Shown: in pieces, positions 1 through 8,685 of the stretch | Layout: each line of letters begins with the position of its first letter | Position numbering within the stretch: the stretch's first letter is position 1 | Origin: Cohnella cholangitidis | Lineage (GTDB): Bacteria > Bacillota > Bacilli > Paenibacillales > Paenibacillaceae | NCBI RefSeq assembly: GCF_014107495.1 | Contig: NZ_CP041969.1 | Coordinates: 4,203,501 to 4,267,500 of the forward strand | DNA length: 64,000 nucleotides | Direction: 5' to 3' | Notes under the pieces: model-generated | Seen by the model: only the letters and a program-made list of their open reading frames with translations | Database searches by the model: none | Told to the model about the DNA's origin: nothing | Made by a program: the position numbers and the translations under genes

Positions 1-341
1 AGTATGTTCATCCTACATTATCTGTATCCAAATCTCTAACCATCGTTCCCGAATTGTCCGCGGAAGTTACGGTAGATCTCGAAGTCTGCGTTCCCGCGAA
101 CACTACGGCGGATGCTAGAGTGTATGCGGGCGTTGAACTCGATAGAGTCGGACCGCGAATCTATAGAAGAAGCTTTACGTTGCCGAGAAACACGGGATTC
201 TCCTTCCACGTTTGCGAATACTCCGGTTTACGGGAAGCCGACGCGGAAGGGAAAGACGTTCCGAAGCGCCGGTTCGTCGCGAACGAGGATTTGAAGCTGC
301 GCTATGAAGTAATGAGCTGGGTTAAAGGTCAAACCCTATAA
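1..341 (+). CDS. C-terminal end of an unidentified protein (partial)
   Basis: The reading frame is open from the window edge (first full codon at position 3) to a TAA at 339-341, giving about 112 C-terminal residues. The sequence is polar and rich in alternating hydrophobic residues (for example EVTVDLEVCVP, KLRYEVMSW), which suggests a beta-sandwich. I recognise no family. An internal TTG at 54 has no ribosome site, so this is the tail of a longer gene. It ends 17 bases before the mdxE-like lipoprotein, so it is probably the first part of the same transcription unit, possibly a maltodextrin-related enzyme; that role is inferred from position only. Confidence 0.5.
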   Translation, partial: YVHPTLSVSKSLTIVPELSAEVTVDLEVCVPANTTADARVYAGVELDRVGPRIYRRSFTLPRNTGFSFHVCEYSGLREADAEGKDVPKRRFVANEDLKLRYEVMSWVKGQTL

Positions 342-358
342 CGAACGGAGGAAATACG

Positions 359-1750
359 ATGACAAACAAATCGTCGCGCAGCATGGCTAAATTATCGATG
401 TTCGTCTTGGCATTATCGGTAGTCCTTACGACGGCATGCTCGAATGAAGCGGCCAGCCCGAATGCGGGAGAAAGCGCAACGGGTCAGAACGCAACGGGCC
501 AGAGCGCAAACGGAGAAAGCAAGTTCGAATTGGAGTTCAAGAAGCTGGATACGGATCTTGCGCCGGAACCCGGGGCCAGCTTGTCGGTCTGGGAGAGCAA
601 GGAAGCTCGCCCGTTCGTGGAAGCGATCATGAAAGAGTTCACGGAAATCTATGGCGTCGAAGTCAAAATGCAGGAGCTCGGAACGATGGATCAGATCGGG
701 AAGTTCGAGCTGGACGGTCCGGCGGGGTTGGCCGCGGACGTCATCACGACATCCCAGGATCATCTCGGCAAAGCCGCTAGCGCGGGATTAATTCTGCCTA
801 ACGACGAGTTCGGGGACGTTACGCGCAGCGAGCACGAGGATGTGGCGATCGCCGCCGCTTCTTACAAAGATAAACTGTACGGCTATCCGATCAAGGTCAT
901 GACTTACGCGATGTTCTATAACAAGGATCTGATCAGCAAGCCTCCCGCGACGATCGAAGAGGTCGTCGAGTTCGCCAAGACGTTCAACGATCCGGACAAC
1001 AACAAGTACGCCTTTATGTTCGACGCGCCTTTCTTTTATTTCAGCTATCCGTTCGTCGGATCCACCGGCGGATATATTTTCGGCAAAGACGGCACAGATC
1101 CCGCGGACATCGGATTGAACAACGAAGGCGCGCGGAAAGGGATGGAAGTATTCGCGGGACTCCGCAAGGAAATTCTTCCTATCTCCGCGGGCGATATCGC
1201 AAGCGATATCAAAACGACGCTGTTCAGCGAGGGCAGCGTAGCGATGAACGTCACCGGTTCGTGGTTTATCGATACGTTCCGGCAAGCGGGCGTCAACTTC
1301 GGAGTAGCTCCCATCCCGGCTGTCGGCGGCAAAGATTCCGTAACGCTGTCTCAAGTGAATTCATGGTATGTCAGCGCTTATAGCAAATATCCGAACGCGG
1401 CCAAGCTGTTCGCGCGATTCGCTTCCAACAAATCGGCGCAGCTGCTTAATTACGAGCTTACGGGCGCTGTGCCGACGCATAAGGAAGCGGCGCAAAATCC
1501 TATCATTCAAGCGGACGAGATTACGAGCGCGTTCTATAAGCAATTCAGCAACTCTCACCCTGCACCTTCCATTCCGGAAGTCGGCAGCATCTGGGTTCCG
1601 ATGGACGCCGCCATGGTAGAAATCTGGGACGGCAAGGATATCCGGCAAGTATTGGACAGAGCGGTTCAGCAAATTCGGGATGCTATCGCGTTGAATGCCC
1701 AGCAGAAGGACAAACCGGCTGAGCCGGAATCGTCCAAGGCTCCATTCTGA
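359..1750 (+). CDS. mdxE: Maltodextrin-type ABC importer, substrate-binding lipoprotein
   Basis: This is an extracellular solute-binding protein (CUT1, SBP family 1) of 463 residues. It starts at an ATG preceded by CGGAGG. The N-terminus is a lipoprotein signal peptide ending in the lipobox LTTAC at about residue 27, followed by a polar Ser/Gly/Asn linker to about residue 55. The mature part resembles MdxE/MalX maltodextrin-binding proteins: LSVWESKEARPF near the start, a DGPAGLAADV segment, and LILPNDEF. It lies directly upstream of a MalF-like and a MalG-like permease, with no ATPase gene, as in other CUT1 systems served by MsmX. Substrate is inferred from similarity. Other alpha-glucosides are possible. 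Confidence 0.8.
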   Translation: MTNKSSRSMAKLSMFVLALSVVLTTACSNEAASPNAGESATGQNATGQSANGESKFELEFKKLDTDLAPEPGASLSVWESKEARPFVEAIMKEFTEIYGVEVKMQELGTMDQIGKFELDGPAGLAADVITTSQDHLGKAASAGLILPNDEFGDVTRSEHEDVAIAAASYKDKLYGYPIKVMTYAMFYNKDLISKPPATIEEVVEFAKTFNDPDNNKYAFMFDAPFFYFSYPFVGSTGGYIFGKDGTDPADIGLNNEGARKGMEVFAGLRKEILPISAGDIASDIKTTLFSEGSVAMNVTGSWFIDTFRQAGVNFGVAPIPAVGGKDSVTLSQVNSWYVSAYSKYPNAAKLFARFASNKSAQLLNYELTGAVPTHKEAAQNPIIQADEITSAFYKQFSNSHPAPSIPEVGSIWVPMDAAMVEIWDGKDIRQVLDRAVQQIRDAIALNAQQKDKPAEPESSKAPF

Positions 1751-1757
1751 CTGGCCT

Positions 1758-3074
1758 ATGAATACTAATTACCGGTTGGTTGCAGCTCTCTTGTCGGCAG
1801 GAGTACCGGGGACGGGACAATTGTATAACCGTCAATGGATAAAAGGGATTATCGTTCTTTCGCTAAGCGTCGTAGCCGTGTACTATTTCTCGTCCTCCCT
1901 GCCCGAAGCGATATGGGGGATCACCACGCTAGGGGACGTTCCGTCCCGATTGATCGAGGTCGACGGCAAGTCCCAGCACGTTCCCGGAGATCATTCGATT
2001 AATTTAATGATTCAAAGCTTGATCGTTTTATTCCTGTTCGCGCTCTATATTCTCGTCTACGTCAGCGCGATCAAGGATGCTTACCGGACGGGACGGCACC
2101 GGGATTCCGGCCGTTCGCCGGCAAGCTTCAAGCAGACGCTCAAGTACGTTCACGACTTCAAGTTCGCCCAGACGATGTTGATCTTGCCGGCGGCAGGCAT
2201 ATTGTTCCTGACGATATTGCCGATCGTGTTCATGATCCTGCTCGCTTTCACGAACTATGCCTCGCCCCACCACATCCCTCCCGGCAATCTGGTCGATTGG
2301 GTCGGACTCGACTCGTTCGCGCAGCTCTTCCGGTTAAAAAGCTGGAGCGGCACCTTCCTCGGCGTATTGGGATGGACGGTGATATGGGCCGTCATCGCGA
2401 CCGTGACGACGTTCGTCGGCGGCTTGATCGTCGCCTTGGTGCTCTCGCAAAAAGAGATTTGGTTAAAAGGGACATGGAGGACGCTGATCATTATTCCTTA
2501 TGCGATCCCTCAGATGATTTCCTTGCTGGCGATGAAGATGATGTTCAACGGCCAGTTCGGTCCCATTAACCAATATCTATCCTATTTCGGGCTGGGCAAG
2601 CTGCCATGGTTAACTGATCCTTATTGGGCCAAGTTTACGGTTATCGTCGTAAACATCTGGGTCGGAATGCCGCTGTCGTTCCTCCTCGTCAGCGGCGTGC
2701 TGTCGACGATCTCGACGGAGCTGTACGAAGCCGCGAAGGTGGAGGGCGCAGGGCGCTGGCAGCAGGGCAAGATGATCACGTTCCCGATCATTATGTTCGC
2801 GATCGCGCCGATTCTGATCATTCAGCTTGCGGGCAATTTCAACAACTTCAACGTCATTTATTTGCTGACGAACGGCGGTCCTTCCAATCCGGAATACCAG
2901 TTCGCCGGGCATACGGACTTGTTGATTACGTGGCTCTACAAGCTGACGTTGAACAACAACATCTACAATATCGCATCCGCGATAGGAATTATTCTCTTCC
3001 TTATCATCGCCGGATTTTCAATATTGAACTATCGGCAAACCCGGTCGTTCAAGGATGAGGAGATGATCCAATGA
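1758..3074 (+). CDS. mdxF: Maltodextrin-type ABC importer, MalF-like permease with N-terminal extension
   Basis: Inner-membrane permease of 438 residues. I place the start at ATG 1758, just after the mdxE stop, rather than at the upstream in-frame ATG 1695, which lies inside mdxE. There is no strong ribosome site, so translation may be coupled. The N-terminal part (LLSAGVPGTGQLYNRQWIKG, then two hydrophobic segments) is the extra membrane domain typical of MdxF. About six further membrane helices follow from residue 140. The cytoplasmic EAA loop is visible as YEAAKVEGAGRWQQG...FPI near residue 330. It overlaps the next permease by four bases (ATGA). Confidence 0.82.
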   Translation: MNTNYRLVAALLSAGVPGTGQLYNRQWIKGIIVLSLSVVAVYYFSSSLPEAIWGITTLGDVPSRLIEVDGKSQHVPGDHSINLMIQSLIVLFLFALYILVYVSAIKDAYRTGRHRDSGRSPASFKQTLKYVHDFKFAQTMLILPAAGILFLTILPIVFMILLAFTNYASPHHIPPGNLVDWVGLDSFAQLFRLKSWSGTFLGVLGWTVIWAVIATVTTFVGGLIVALVLSQKEIWLKGTWRTLIIIPYAIPQMISLLAMKMMFNGQFGPINQYLSYFGLGKLPWLTDPYWAKFTVIVVNIWVGMPLSFLLVSGVLSTISTELYEAAKVEGAGRWQQGKMITFPIIMFAIAPILIIQLAGNFNNFNVIYLLTNGGPSNPEYQFAGHTDLLITWLYKLTLNNNIYNIASAIGIILFLIIAGFSILNYRQTRSFKDEEMIQ

Positions 3075-3913
3075 GCATGAAAGCTTCTACGAGAATCAGA
3101 GTCGCTGCCAGTTACCTCTTCCTGCTCATGGTCGTAGGCTGGAGCTTGTATCCCGCGGCTTGGGTCGTTCTCTCTTCCTTCAAGCCGGGGAAGTCGCTCT
3201 ATAGCGAGACCTTTATCCCGAAGAGCTTGACGTTAAGCCACTATTCGGAACTGTTTCATTCGGACAGCTTAATGTTCACGACCTGGTATTTCAACACTTT
3301 CAAGGTTGCCGTATTCAGCATGCTGCTCAGCACGCTTCTGGTGACGTTGTCGGCTTATGCGCTGTCCCGTTTTAGGTTTCCGTGGAGAAAAGCTTCTCTT
3401 ACCTTAATGCTCATTCTCGGAATGTTCCCCGGATTCATGAGCATGGTCGCGGTGTACATCCTGCTCATGCAGGTGGGACTGTTGAACACGCATACGGCGT
3501 TAGTGATCGTCTATTCGTTCGGAGCGGTTATTTTTAACCTGTTCGTCGCCAAAGGGTTTTTCGATACGTTGCCTAAGGGGCTCGAGGAAGCGGCGCGAAT
3601 TGACGGAGCCAGCAATTTCCGGGTGTTCAGGAGCATTATGCTGCCCCTGTCCAAGCCGATGCTTGTATTCGTAGCGTTAACGACGTTCACCGGAGCATGG
3701 GTGGACTTTATATTCGCGAGCCTTGTTCTTCGTTCCAAAGAAAAATGGACGGTGGCGGTCGGGCTGTACGATATGGTCAATTCCTATCAGAACGCCTATT
3801 TCACATTGTTCGCGGCGGGTGCCGTCTTCATCGCCATTCCGATTACGCTCCTGTTCATGTATTTACAGCGTCACTTCGTCGACGGATTAACGGCTGGCGC
3901 CAACAAAGGCTAA
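3071..3913 (+). CDS. mdxG: Maltodextrin-type ABC importer, MalG-like permease
   Basis: Second transmembrane subunit, 280 residues with about six helices. The start ATG overlaps the mdxF stop as ATGA, which implies translational coupling. The EAA loop reads EEAARIDGASNFRVFRSIMLP near residue 175, the contact site for the ATPase. The C-terminus (RHFVDGLTAGANKG) is the usual end of MalG-family permeases. No ATPase gene follows; an MFS gene begins 12 bases later, so the importer depends on an ATPase encoded elsewhere. Confidence 0.85.
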   Translation: MSMKASTRIRVAASYLFLLMVVGWSLYPAAWVVLSSFKPGKSLYSETFIPKSLTLSHYSELFHSDSLMFTTWYFNTFKVAVFSMLLSTLLVTLSAYALSRFRFPWRKASLTLMLILGMFPGFMSMVAVYILLMQVGLLNTHTALVIVYSFGAVIFNLFVAKGFFDTLPKGLEEAARIDGASNFRVFRSIMLPLSKPMLVFVALTTFTGAWVDFIFASLVLRSKEKWTVAVGLYDMVNSYQNAYFTLFAAGAVFIAIPITLLFMYLQRHFVDGLTAGANKG

Positions 3914-3925
3914 GGGGGACGGAAG

Positions 3926-5203
3926 ATGGAAAGCGAGATCGTGCCGCAACCGAATGCCTCTAACGCCATGCCGGCGGCAACGGGGATTGGCGCGGGTCAA
4001 TCGTTAGTGCGCAATCGGACATTCATGTGGGTCTTATCCGGCAATACGATTTCCGTATTCGGCGATTGCTTTAACGGCATTGCGCTCAGCCTGTGGATTC
4101 TGCAAAAGACCGGGAGCGCCAAATCGATGGCGGCCGTCCTGATGACCCATATGATCTTAAGCCTGCTGTTCGGATCCGTAGCCGGAACGGTGGCCGACCG
4201 CATGGACCGCCGTAAGCTCATGCTGATCGCGGATGCGTCGCGATGCGTCATCGTGGCCGTTCTGGCCATCTTAGTCTTCTATGTCGACGTCCCTTTCCCG
4301 GCGGTCATCGCGATGGTTGCGCTGCTGGCGATAACGAGTTTATTCCAAGCTCCCGCGTTCCACGCTTCCATAAATCCGATCGTTGGGAAGGATAGGCAGC
4401 AACAAGCGACGGGTTGGATTCATCTGACGGACAATGTGGCTAGAATCTCGGGATTGGCTACGGCAGGCATTCTGATCTCGGCGTTCGGAGGGTTCGTCGC
4501 GCTTCTATGCAACTCCCTAGCCTACTTCCTGTCGATGTTGTGCGTATTGGCCGCGGGGAAATTTCCCGCGTACCGGAGCGCGGAATCAAAAAGCACGACG
4601 TTCGTCAACGATCTTAAGGAAGGGTTCCGCTTTATCGCGAGCAACGCCTTGGCTAAGGCGATCGTGGTGCTTCATCCATTGCTTATTCTGTTCTTCATGT
4701 CTTCCTTGACGATGGTTCAAGTCATGGCGGTGAAAGAGTGGCGAGCGGGGCCCGTCGCCTTCGGGTTTATCGAGCTTTGCATTCCGCTAGGGTATATGAT
4801 CGGCGCGAGTTTGATCTTAAGCTTAGGCTCGCGGATCGGTCGCCGGGGAATATGGATATGCGCGGGACTGTTGCTGCTGGGGCCGATGTTCTATCTATTA
4901 TCCGCCATGCGTACCGTATGGCCTGCGCTGCCGTTCGTATTAGGGTGCGGGCTGTTGTTCGCCTTCAGCACGATGCTCATACAGATCATTCTTCGTTCGG
5001 AGGTTAGCGTAGAGCTTCAGGGACGATTGTACGGAGCGATGGGGGCTTTGTCCGGAATTGCCCCGCCGTTAGGCTTAGCCGTTTTTTCCTCTCTCGCCGA
5101 TCATTACGGAGCTTCATGGACGTTATCTCTCATCTCCGTGCTTTTCTTGGCGGTCGGCATAACGGTGACCGTTACGATGAAGCAAATTCGAACTTATTCG
5201 TGA
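3926..5203 (+). CDS. MFS transporter (MFS_3/EntS-like exporter)
   Basis: Major facilitator superfamily protein of 425 residues with 10-12 hydrophobic segments. The start ATG has an AAGGGGGACGG ribosome site. The loop between helices 2 and 3 carries the family A-motif as GTVADRMDRRKLM near residue 90. A second half-motif, GSRIGRRGIW, lies near residue 300. The overall pattern (GNTISVFGDCFNGIALSLWIL at the N-terminus, as GDxF) matches the macrolide/enterobactin-type efflux branch. The gene sits 12 bases after mdxG and may be co-transcribed. Substrate unknown; efflux of a sugar or drug is possible. Confidence 0.75.
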   Translation: MESEIVPQPNASNAMPAATGIGAGQSLVRNRTFMWVLSGNTISVFGDCFNGIALSLWILQKTGSAKSMAAVLMTHMILSLLFGSVAGTVADRMDRRKLMLIADASRCVIVAVLAILVFYVDVPFPAVIAMVALLAITSLFQAPAFHASINPIVGKDRQQQATGWIHLTDNVARISGLATAGILISAFGGFVALLCNSLAYFLSMLCVLAAGKFPAYRSAESKSTTFVNDLKEGFRFIASNALAKAIVVLHPLLILFFMSSLTMVQVMAVKEWRAGPVAFGFIELCIPLGYMIGASLILSLGSRIGRRGIWICAGLLLLGPMFYLLSAMRTVWPALPFVLGCGLLFAFSTMLIQIILRSEVSVELQGRLYGAMGALSGIAPPLGLAVFSSLADHYGASWTLSLISVLFLAVGITVTVTMKQIRTYS

Positions 5204-5251
5204 TCGGAACATTATGGGGGAGGAACGCGTCTAGGTCAATGAGGTGATGGT

Positions 5252-5932
5252 ATGGGGAATTACCGCGGCAATTGTGCCGTCTTTTGTTCGGGCTTGATTT
5301 TGAGCTTGGTCTTGATCGCGGGGTGCTCCAACGGCTCGCGAGTTGCAGGGGGCGGAAGTGATACTCCGGTACCCGTAAATAGTGGAAATCAACCCCCTGC
5401 CTTGCAACTGGAAGCAAAGATTTCGGACGGCGGCGAGAACAAGGAACCGATTCGGCATAAAGAACAAGCGATTCTCGATCCTACCCTTCGGAAACAGTTA
5501 AAAGAAGAGAAAGATAAACGGAACAGACCCGTTAAGGGGCTATTGAATACCGTGATGGACACGGCGATGGAAGACGGGGAATTGCTTCTTACCTTTTCCT
5601 TGCGGAATGTGTCCGAGCGGGATTTAACAATCGAGTTCGGCTCGGGGCAGCAGTATGACTTCGCGGTTTACAATGCCCGGAAGGAAGAGGTTTACCGTTG
5701 GTCCGATTCCTACAGCTTTACCATGGCGCTCGTCGAGAAGGAGATCAAGAAAGGGGATCGGCTCGATTATGCGGAAAATTGGGACTTGAAAGATCGCGAA
5801 GGAAATCCGGTTCCGGACGGCGTCTATACGATTAAAGTGTCTATCGTGGCTCAAGTCGTTAATACAGAGGGCCGAGTAAATGCCGATGATTTTCTGGCCG
5901 AGTCGACGATCGATCTAGTTACGCCTAGGTGA
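5252..5932 (+). CDS. BsuPI-domain lipoprotein
   Basis: Secreted lipoprotein of 226 residues. The ATG at 5252 follows a GAGGTGATG ribosome site. The signal peptide ends at LIAGC (Cys at about residue 25), and a disordered polar linker follows to about residue 85. The C-terminal part (about 100-220) has hallmarks of the BsuPI intracellular proteinase-inhibitor domain: LLLTFSLRNVSERDLTIEF, GSGQQYDFAVYNA, VYRWSDS, and PDGVYTIKVSI. In this family the domain is an immunoglobulin-like fold. Whether this exported form inhibits a protease is unknown. It is followed by a terminator-like hairpin shared with the convergent operon. Confidence 0.72.
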   Translation: MGNYRGNCAVFCSGLILSLVLIAGCSNGSRVAGGGSDTPVPVNSGNQPPALQLEAKISDGGENKEPIRHKEQAILDPTLRKQLKEEKDKRNRPVKGLLNTVMDTAMEDGELLLTFSLRNVSERDLTIEFGSGQQYDFAVYNARKEEVYRWSDSYSFTMALVEKEIKKGDRLDYAENWDLKDREGNPVPDGVYTIKVSIVAQVVNTEGRVNADDFLAESTIDLVTPR

Positions 5933-5979
5933 CGCCAAGGTGATCGTGGGCATGAAATGACTCTATAGTCGAAAAAAAG

Positions 5980-6013
5980 AGGGAATGTATCTCCTGTAGG
6001 AGGTACATTCCCT
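5980..6013 (-). terminator. Terminator hairpin between convergent genes
   Basis: Fifteen-pair stem (arms at 5980-5994 and 5999-6013, one G-T pair) with a four-base loop. On the minus strand it is followed by seven T residues (5972-5978), so it mainly ends the minus-strand ABC operon. It can also serve the lipoprotein gene. Confidence 0.8.
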
Positions 6014-6033
6014 TACAATATATAATCATATAC

Positions 6034-6447
6034 TTACATACAGTCTTGTTCTACTTCGATTCGATCGTTGCGGATCGTGACCGTGGAATGTCCCGAGACG
6101 TACTCGGTATAGCCGCATGCGATCGTTTCTTTGGAATTGCCGTCGGCGAAGACGAACTTCTGGTAGATGACTCCCTCTCCGTTCGAACGAAGCTTAGGCT
6201 TAATCGTAACGTTTGAGCCCGCCTCTATTTTATCCTCGTATAGGTGTTTTGAATTTCCCGTGCCCCCTGAGCGGATTCCGGTCTCTACGGAAATAATGGC
6301 ATGTTCCGATTCGTTCGCTACCGTAACCGTAAAAGAGCGAAAAGGTTCTAACAAGTTTTTCGCCCACAGGACAAAGAAAGCGAGAAGAGTAACGATAAGG
6401 GCGGCGGCCATCAAAAGAAACAGCGGTTTACGTCCGGGAATTCTCAT
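6034..6447 (-). CDS. Small membrane-anchored protein of unknown function
   Basis: Protein of 137 residues with one hydrophobic segment near residues 8-28 (LFLLMAAALIVTLLAFFVLW), then a polar domain of about 105 residues predicted to be outside. I recognise no family. The outer part has several beta-strand-like stretches (FTVTVANESEHAIISVETG) and two cysteines (in ACGY and QDC near the end) that could pair. The start overlaps the stop of the upstream permease by one base (TAATG), so it is translationally coupled to the exporter and may be an accessory or cargo protein. Confidence 0.6.
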   Translation of the reverse strand: MRIPGRKPLFLLMAAALIVTLLAFFVLWAKNLLEPFRSFTVTVANESEHAIISVETGIRSGGTGNSKHLYEDKIEAGSNVTIKPKLRSNGEGVIYQKFVFADGNSKETIACGYTEYVSGHSTVTIRNDRIEVEQDCM

Positions 6448-7781
6448 TACATATCCCTGCGAAGCGCGCGAAGGACGTCGATGCGCGTAGCGCGTTTAGC
6501 CGGACGCGATCCCGAGAGCAGCGCGACGCCGAGCGAAATCAAGCAAGCGATGATTGCCAAGTAAGGCGGAATCCAAGAGAATCGGAAGTCCGCGGGCACT
6601 TGCTCGTCCATGAATCCTTCGATGACCAGAGGCAATCCGAAATTGACGACCATCGAGATGATATAGGCGACGATCGTTCCGATAATAGCCCCGATGACTC
6701 CGATCATGCTGCTCTCGAGCAGGAAGATGCGCCGGATGGAGGAAGGATGCGCGCCGATCGCTTTCATGATGCCGATGTCTTGCGCCCGTTCGGTAACCGC
6801 CATCGTCATCGTATTGAATATACCGATGGAAGCGATAAGCACCGCGATGGTGCCGACGAACCCGAGTCCGATCTTCATGATGAGGAAAACCAGGTTGACC
6901 TGTTCCAGTTCATCCGCGATCGAATGGCTGTAATAGCCTTGCTTACGAATTTCCTCCGCGATGCCTTTCACGTGGTTCGCTCCGTCGGCGATCGCTTGAA
7001 CCTCGTTATACTGGCGGGGATCCTGCAATCCGGGAGGTTCGAAGCCTTCCGGATTATTCTTATCGGGCAAGATACGGGCAGCTCCCCATTGCGTTTGGGT
7101 AAACCCTTCGATTTCGGCCAATAGCTCATTGCCGATGTAGACGTTCGAGTCCGTCTGCCATTCGCGGGACGGCTTCTCGCCGATGCCGACGATCGTAACG
7201 GGGATCGTCTTCTTCTGCTCCGTACCGTCATCCGCAAACTGCCGGACCTCTAAGTTCATTGTTTTGCCGAGCCAATCTTTGGCCGCTAGAGGTTCTGCGT
7301 TCGGCTCTTGGCCATCTTGCGTTCGCCGAATATGGTAACCGGCGACGACTTCGTTGTCCGACTGCGGCAGCCTGCCGGAGCTGAGCTTGAATCCGGCTAA
7401 CGTCTCGGCTTCGAAATCGACGTTAATCGCCGCGTTGCTATTAACGGCGTTGCCATCGACAGACGGATTCAACGATTGCTGAATATAATTGCGGTACGTA
7501 ACCGTTTTGACGTGGTCGACGGAACGAAGGTATTCGATGTTCTTCTCTCCGATAACCCGATCGACCGTGCTGTCGGATTCGATTCCGTAAATATCTATGG
7601 CCGTAACCATCCGATCGCCGACCATTTTGTCCACGATGCTCTTCTGCAAGCCGAAGCCGACCGAAGCCAAGACAATGAGGAAGGAGCAGCCCATGGCCGT
7701 CGCCAGCACCGTCATGAACAGCCGGGTTTTGTTTTTCTTCATGTTTTGCCGGACGAACCGGAACTGGTCAGTGAGTTTCAT
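6447..7781 (-). CDS. MacB/FtsX-family ABC transporter permease
   Basis: Permease of 444 residues with type VII ABC architecture: one helix near residues 20-42, a large outer domain (about 45-295), then three helices at the C-terminus (about 300-420). The segment following the first outer-domain helix (IASIGIFNTMTMAVTERAQDIGIMKAIGA) is the conserved FtsX-like motif in which the permease contacts the ATPase. The start overlaps the ATPase gene by 14 bases. Such pairs export peptides or antibiotics, or act in envelope-stress responses. The substrate is not evident here. Confidence 0.85.
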   Translation of the reverse strand: MKLTDQFRFVRQNMKKNKTRLFMTVLATAMGCSFLIVLASVGFGLQKSIVDKMVGDRMVTAIDIYGIESDSTVDRVIGEKNIEYLRSVDHVKTVTYRNYIQQSLNPSVDGNAVNSNAAINVDFEAETLAGFKLSSGRLPQSDNEVVAGYHIRRTQDGQEPNAEPLAAKDWLGKTMNLEVRQFADDGTEQKKTIPVTIVGIGEKPSREWQTDSNVYIGNELLAEIEGFTQTQWGAARILPDKNNPEGFEPPGLQDPRQYNEVQAIADGANHVKGIAEEIRKQGYYSHSIADELEQVNLVFLIMKIGLGFVGTIAVLIASIGIFNTMTMAVTERAQDIGIMKAIGAHPSSIRRIFLLESSMIGVIGAIIGTIVAYIISMVVNFGLPLVIEGFMDEQVPADFRFSWIPPYLAIIACLISLGVALLSGSRPAKRATRIDVLRALRRDM

Positions 7782-8484
7782 AAGCGAGCGTCCCTCCGTT
7801 TCCGTATGCGTTCAGCAAATGGCCGTCCTTCAGCGAGATGGTCCGATTGGCGATAGAGGCGACCTGGTCGTCGTGCGTGATGAGGACGAACGTCGTTCCG
7901 CGCTCTTGATTTAAGTGGCGGATGAGGGCGAGAAGCTGCCGTTCGTTATCGCTGTCCAGGCTGCCGGTAGGCTCGTCCGCAAGCACGATGGGCGGGTTCA
8001 GCATTAACGATCTCGCTACGGATACCCGTTGCTGTTGTCCCCCGGATAATTCCCCCGGATAGTGGCTGGCGTAATCGCTCATCCCGACTTGCTCCAACAA
8101 CTCCAGCGTTCTTTTCCTGCGTTCGGTTGCTCCGATTCCCTTGAGCACGAGAGGCAGCTCGGCGTTCTCGAAGGCGGTCATGCTCGGAATCAGTTGAAAA
8201 CTCTGGAACATAAAGCCTAAGTGGGCTAAGCGAAAATTCGCCCAATCCCCTTCGCTCAGGCCGGTCACGACTTGGCCCGCCACGCGTATCGTTCCGGACG
8301 TTGGGCGGATATAACCGGACATCAGGTTGAGCAACGTTGATTTCCCCGAGCCGCTTCGCCCGACGATAGCGACGATCTCGCCTTGCTTAACGTGAAGATC
8401 GATGTTGTGAAGCACGGGAACGACCCGTTCCTTGCCTTTTTTGCCAATGGCGAATTGATGGTTGACTTGAATCATTTCGATCAT
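7768..8484 (-). CDS. MacB/LolD-type ABC transporter ATPase
   Basis: ATPase of 238 residues. Visible motifs are Walker A GRSGSGKST (about 42-50), the Q-loop in FMFQSFQLIP, signature LSGGQQQR (about 144-151), Walker B IVLADEPTGSLD, and H-loop LITHD. The ATG at 8484 follows a GGAGGG ribosome site; a second in-frame ATG three codons later is a less well placed alternative. It is the first gene of a three-gene minus-strand operon with the MacB-type permease and a small membrane protein. Confidence 0.88.
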   Translation of the reverse strand: MIEMIQVNHQFAIGKKGKERVVPVLHNIDLHVKQGEIVAIVGRSGSGKSTLLNLMSGYIRPTSGTIRVAGQVVTGLSEGDWANFRLAHLGFMFQSFQLIPSMTAFENAELPLVLKGIGATERRKRTLELLEQVGMSDYASHYPGELSGGQQQRVSVARSLMLNPPIVLADEPTGSLDSDNERQLLALIRHLNQERGTTFVLITHDDQVASIANRTISLKDGHLLNAYGNGGTLAYETH

Positions 8485-8646
8485 GAAAGATCCCTCCGTT
8501 CTTGTTTGATTATCAAGTACAATCCTTAATGCTTTGGAAACAACATCTGAAGAATTTCTTAAGATTGAGGTTCGCAGGTGAAAAAGAGGAGAACGATGCC
8601 TCGGAGTCGGCGGGAAGGAATTTGCGGGGCTAAGTCGAATTGATTT

Positions 8647-8662
8647 TTGATAACGTTTTCCA
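8647..8662 (+). promoter_or_regulatory. cre-like CcpA site before the GH9 gene
   Basis: The 16 bases TTGATAACGTTTTCCA match the Bacillus cre consensus WTGNNARCGNWWWCAW at all but one position (C for A near the end). It lies 24 bases before the GH9 start, in the leader or just after the promoter, where bound CcpA would block transcription. This is a pattern match only. Confidence 0.5.
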
Positions 8663-8685
8663 TTAATAAGGGAGGCATGGGCCGG

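Noticed and set aside
1695..1757. Upstream ATG start for the MalF-like permease
   Set aside because: It would place 21 extra residues, rich in Arg, inside mdxE. The start at 1758 gives the usual N-terminus.
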